Shown here: piece after piece, positions 5,061 through 8,148 of the stretch
How the letters are laid out: the number at the start of each line of letters is the position of its first letter
Position numbering within the stretch: position 1 is the stretch's first letter
NCBI GenBank assembly: GCA_013151555.1
Contig: JAADIA010000072.1
Span: forward strand, 1-8,148
Origin: Nitrospirota bacterium
GTDB taxonomy: Bacteria; NPL-UPA2; JAADIA01
Direction of reading: 5' to 3'
DNA length: 8,148 nt
Made by a program: the position numbers and the translations under genes
Notes under the pieces: generated by a model
Seen by the model: only the letters and a program-made list of their open reading frames with translations
The model's database searches: none
Told to the model about the DNA's origin: nothing

Positions 5061-8000
5061 ATGAATGGAAAGATAGATATCGGATTAGATATAGGTTCGG
5101 TTAGCTTAAATACTGTTCTTATCAACGAGGAAGAACAGATTCTTGAGGACCATTATACCCGAATGAAAGGGCAACCGGTTCAAACTGTTCTCAAGGTTCT
5201 GGGTGAGGTCCTCAAACGCTATCCTCAAGAGAGAATTGGCCGGGTGGCGGTTACCGGTTCGGGAGGAAAGTTGATAGGTGACCTAATCGGAGCCGAATTC
5301 GTAAATGAGATTGTCTCACAAGCCAGAGCCGTGGAGCATCTTTATCCTCAAGTACGGACAATAATTGATATGGGAGGGGAGGATTCCAAACTAATTATTC
5401 TTAACTCCGGGGGTTCGGGAAAGCTTATTATTGAAGATTTTTCTATGAATACCATCTGTGCGGCGGGGACGGGGTCATTTCTGGACCAGCAAGCAACCCG
5501 TTTGGGTCTCTCTATTAATGAAGAATTTGGGACCTTGGCTCTCAAGTCCAAGAATCCTCCTCGCATCGCTGGACGTTGTAGCGTCTTTGCGAAAACTGAT
5601 ATGATTCATCTCCAGCAAGAAGCTGCTCCTGATTATGATATAGTTGCCGGACTTTGTTATGCTCTGGCCAGAAATTTCAAGAGTAGTATTGGTAAAGGAA
5701 AGGAGTTTAAAAAACCGGTTATTTTTCAGGGTGGGGTGGCTGCTAACAAGGGCATGGTTAAAGCTTTTCAGGATATTCTGGAGACGAAAGAGGGAGAGTT
5801 GATTATCCCCAGGTATTATGCTTCCATGGGGGCTATTGGAGCCGTCTTAATTGTTCGAGTGAAGAGTAAAGCGGAGGGTTTTCGGGGATTGGAAGGGTTG
5901 GAAAACTATCTTAAAACTCACAAGGATACCCATGAGGGGTTAGCTCCTTTATTACCCGTTACTCACCATCCGGCTCCCGGCACTCAAGCCCCTTCACTTG
6001 ATTCCCATAACTCATGTTTACCAGCCGGCACTTTGGAGGAATCTGTTGATTGCTATTTAGGTATTGATGTCGGTTCCATCAGTACTAATGTAGTAGCTAT
6101 AGATGAGGAAGGAAGAGTGCTTGCCAGGAGTTACTTGATGACTGCGGGGAGACCTTTGGAAGCAGTGCGTCAAGGTATAAAGGAGATTAGAAAGGGGCGG
6201 GGAGATTGCTTCCGGGTGATCGGGGTGGGTACTACCGGCTCCGGGCGTTATTTAATTGGGAATTTCGTGGGAGCGGATATTGTTAAAAATGAGATAACTG
6301 CTCAAGCTACGGCTGCGGCAGCTATAGATCCGGCGGTAGATACCATCTTTGAAATTGGAGGACAGGATTCGAAATATATCGGTTTGGAGGGAGGAGCTGT
6401 AGTCGATTTCGAAATGAACAAGGTGTGCGCTGCCGGGACTGGTTCCTTCCTGGAAGAACAGGCAGAGAAATTGGAAATAAATATAAAGGAAGAATTTGGC
6501 AATTTGGCTCTTCAGGCAGAATGTCCTGTTCGCCTGGGAGAAAGATGCACTGTTTTTATGGAAACCAACCTTGTCTCTCATCAGCAGAAAGGGACGGGGG
6601 GGAAAGATTTGGTTGCCGGGCTTTCATATTCAATCGTGGATAATTATTTGAACAGGGTGGTGGGGAATAAGAAAATTGGAAATAATATATTTTTCCAGGG
6701 AGCCGTAGCTCTAAACCAGGGGGTGGTAGCTGCTTTTGAAAAGGTGCTTGGCAAAAAGATAACTGTGCCTCCCAATAATGATGTCACCGGTGCCATTGGG
6801 GTAGCTTTATGTGCCCGGGAAAGCCAAAGAGTTAAAAGTTTAGAGTCAAAAGTTGAAAGTAAAAGCAAGTTTAAGGGTTTTGAAGCTGTTTCTGAGGCAA
6901 AGTATGAACTTCGTTCTTTCGAATGTCCTGACTGTCCCAATCATTGTGAGATCAGAGAAGTAAGGGTAGAGAATGAGCAGTCTCTTTTCTATGGAAGCCG
7001 ATGTGAGAAATACAATGTGGACAAAGAGAAGAATAATGAGGATATCCCCGATTTGTTTGCCGAACGGGAAAAAATTCTCCTTCACTCTTACTCTAAATCT
7101 TCAAATTTAAATCTTCCGCTTTCAGGTAAAATAGGTATCCCCCGGGCTCTTATTTTCCATGAATTGTATCCTTTGTGGCAAGCTTTTTTCACCGAGTTAG
7201 GATTTGAAGTTATTTTTTCGGACAAGACCAACAAGAAAACTATTCATCAGGGATTGGAAAGCGTCGTCGCTGAAACCTGTTTTCCCATTAAGGTGGCTCA
7301 TGGTCATGTGCTTAATCTTGTAGAAAAGAAAGTTGATTATGTTTTTCTTCCTACCATCGTGAACATGAAGCAATCTAATCCCAGCATGGAACAGAGTTTT
7401 GCTTGTCCTTATGTTCAGACACTTCCTCATTTTATCCGTTCGGCAATTGATCTCGAAGGGAAAGGAATCAAAATTATTGATCCGGTGTTAGCTTTTGGCT
7501 GGAGTGGTAAACTGATTAAACTTTCTTTGAAAGAATTAGCAAAAAGTTTAGGAAAAAAAGGCCGGGAAGTAGACAAGGCTATCTTAGCTGCCGAGGAGGC
7601 CCAGGAAAATTTTTATAGAACCGTTCAGGACCGTGGCCGAGAAGTTCTAAATTCTTTAGACGGGAAGCGGTTTGCAGTAGTTATCGTCTCCCGTCCTTAC
7701 AACGGATGCGATGCCGGAATAAACTTGAACCTTCCCGGAAAATTGAGAGATTTAGGAGCTATCCCTATTCCTATGGATTATCTCCCCCTGGATACAATCG
7801 ATCTATCGAAGGAATTCCCTGATATGTACTGGAGATATGGGCAGAAGATTCTTTGTGCGGCTGAAATCATTCGAAAGAATGAAAAGCTTCAAGCCCTTTA
7901 TATAACTAACTTCGGTTGCGGGCCGGATTCCTTCATTGCCAGATTTTTCCGGGAGAAGATGGGAAACAAACCTTACCTTCAGATTGAGATAGATGAACAC

Positions 8001-8148
8001 AGCGCTGATGTGGGTGCCATAACCCGGTGCGAGGCCTTTCTGGATAGCCTCAACAATGTCAAGGTAGAGGAGGAGGTCTTCGATTTTAAAAAGAGAGGAA
8101 CGCCTTCCTTCTTTAATAAAGAATCGAAACGTACTGTCTATATACCCT
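5061..8148 (+). CDS. Double BadF/HgdC-type acyl-CoA dehydratase activase with DUF2229, 3' truncated
   Basis: 1029 codons are open to the window end; related fused proteins are often ~1400 aa. There are two tandem ASKHA ATPase domains of the BadF/BcrA/HgdC family. Domain 1 has GLDIGSVS (8-15), DMGGEDSK (103-110), CAAGTGSF (Cys133) and GRCSVFAKTD (Cys173). Domain 2 has GIDVGSIS (334-341), EIGGQDSK (431-438), CAAGTGSF (Cys456) and ERCTVFMET (Cys496). In HgdC the two equivalent cysteines bind the [4Fe-4S] cluster at the dimer interface, and ATP hydrolysis drives low-potential electron transfer to a 2-hydroxyacyl-CoA dehydratase; all four are kept here. A cysteine cluster follows (CPDCPNHC, 622-629; SRCEKY, Cys648), then a DUF2229-type region from GKIGIPRAL (689) with AETCFP (Cys740), SRPYNGCDAGINLN (Cys883) and FGCGPDSF (Cys953). 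The protein is cytosolic and probably oxygen-sensitive. ATG 5061 gives the usual family N-terminus; in-frame ATGs at 5028 and 5034 are alternatives, and no start has a strong SD. The electron acceptor is unknown. Confidence 0.9.
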   Translation, partial: MNGKIDIGLDIGSVSLNTVLINEEEQILEDHYTRMKGQPVQTVLKVLGEVLKRYPQERIGRVAVTGSGGKLIGDLIGAEFVNEIVSQARAVEHLYPQVRTIIDMGGEDSKLIILNSGGSGKLIIEDFSMNTICAAGTGSFLDQQATRLGLSINEEFGTLALKSKNPPRIAGRCSVFAKTDMIHLQQEAAPDYDIVAGLCYALARNFKSSIGKGKEFKKPVIFQGGVAANKGMVKAFQDILETKEGELIIPRYYASMGAIGAVLIVRVKSKAEGFRGLEGLENYLKTHKDTHEGLAPLLPVTHHPAPGTQAPSLDSHNSCLPAGTLEESVDCYLGIDVGSISTNVVAIDEEGRVLARSYLMTAGRPLEAVRQGIKEIRKGRGDCFRVIGVGTTGSGRYLIGNFVGADIVKNEITAQATAAAAIDPAVDTIFEIGGQDSKYIGLEGGAVVDFEMNKVCAAGTGSFLEEQAEKLEINIKEEFGNLALQAECPVRLGERCTVFMETNLVSHQQKGTGGKDLVAGLSYSIVDNYLNRVVGNKKIGNNIFFQGAVALNQGVVAAFEKVLGKKITVPPNNDVTGAIGVALCARESQRVKSLESKVESKSKFKGFEAVSEAKYELRSFECPDCPNHCEIREVRVENEQSLFYGSRCEKYNVDKEKNNEDIPDLFAEREKILLHSYSKSSNLNLPLSGKIGIPRALIFHELYPLWQAFFTELGFEVIFSDKTNKKTIHQGLESVVAETCFPIKVAHGHVLNLVEKKVDYVFLPTIVNMKQSNPSMEQSFACPYVQTLPHFIRSAIDLEGKGIKIIDPVLAFGWSGKLIKLSLKELAKSLGKKGREVDKAILAAEEAQENFYRTVQDRGREVLNSLDGKRFAVVIVSRPYNGCDAGINLNLPGKLRDLGAIPIPMDYLPLDTIDLSKEFPDMYWRYGQKILCAAEIIRKNEKLQALYITNFGCGPDSFIARFFREKMGNKPYLQIEIDEHSADVGAITRCEAFLDSLNNVKVEEEVFDFKKRGTPSFFNKESKRTVYIP
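6829..6865 (+). repeat. Simple AGTTAAA-like repeat within the activase linker
   Basis: Degenerate tandem units (GAGTTAAAA, GTTTAGAG, TCAAAA, GTTGAAA, GTAAAA) encode the lysine/serine-rich linker VKSLESKVESKSK (591-603), between the second ATPase domain and the cysteine cluster. This kind of sequence is usually intergenic in the genomes I associate it with, so it may be a repeat expansion tolerated in a flexible linker. The reading frame stays open. Confidence 0.45.

Noticed and set aside
6252-6940. Antisense ORFs of 66-109 codons over the activase gene
   Set aside because: They are shadows of a clear conserved reading frame on the + strand and lack RBS or family resemblance.

Overview
This is an 8.1-kb bacterial chromosomal window with four protein genes on the + strand (two of them cut by the window ends) and one on the - strand. 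Order: the 3' end of recG (+); a short convergent gap holding two strong palindromes; a secreted PEP-CTERM protein gene (-); a ~0.8-kb divergent intergenic region; a DUF1015 gene (+); a ~190-bp gap filled by an AT-rich inverted repeat; a 12-TM MFS transporter (+); and a very large acyl-CoA dehydratase activase-type gene (+) that runs off the right end.

Organism: the PEP-CTERM/exosortase signal implies a Gram-negative (diderm) cell. The BadF/HgdC-like double activase with intact [4Fe-4S] cysteines implies anaerobic, oxygen-sensitive chemistry. The dispersed-type palindromes, the AT-rich CCAATAA/TTATTGG inverted repeat and the AAAGTT-like simple repeat inside a coding linker remind me of uncultured anaerobic candidate phyla (Omnitrophota-like and similar). 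That is an impression: no rRNA or lineage marker is present, so I do not assign a phylum.

The most interesting region is the leader of the PEP-CTERM gene. About 370 bp upstream of its ATG, on the - strand, is an 11-of-12 match to the sigma-54 consensus TGGCACG-N4-TTGCW. The inferred transcript would have a ~360-nt 5' leader containing several stem-loops and, midway, a long hairpin followed by a U-tract, i.e. an intrinsic terminator 5' of the gene. This looks like RpoN-dependent surface-protein expression with either a second, attenuation-type control layer or a separate small RNA. No known riboswitch class was recognised by eye.

The + strand genes from 2296 onward are collinear but not tightly coupled (gaps of about 190 and 111 bp, with possible promoters before the DUF1015 and activase genes). 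They do not form an obvious pathway. The activase-like protein is an orphan here: no classical dehydratase subunits lie beside it within the window. Its C-terminal extension carries its own cysteine motifs and is cut by the window end.
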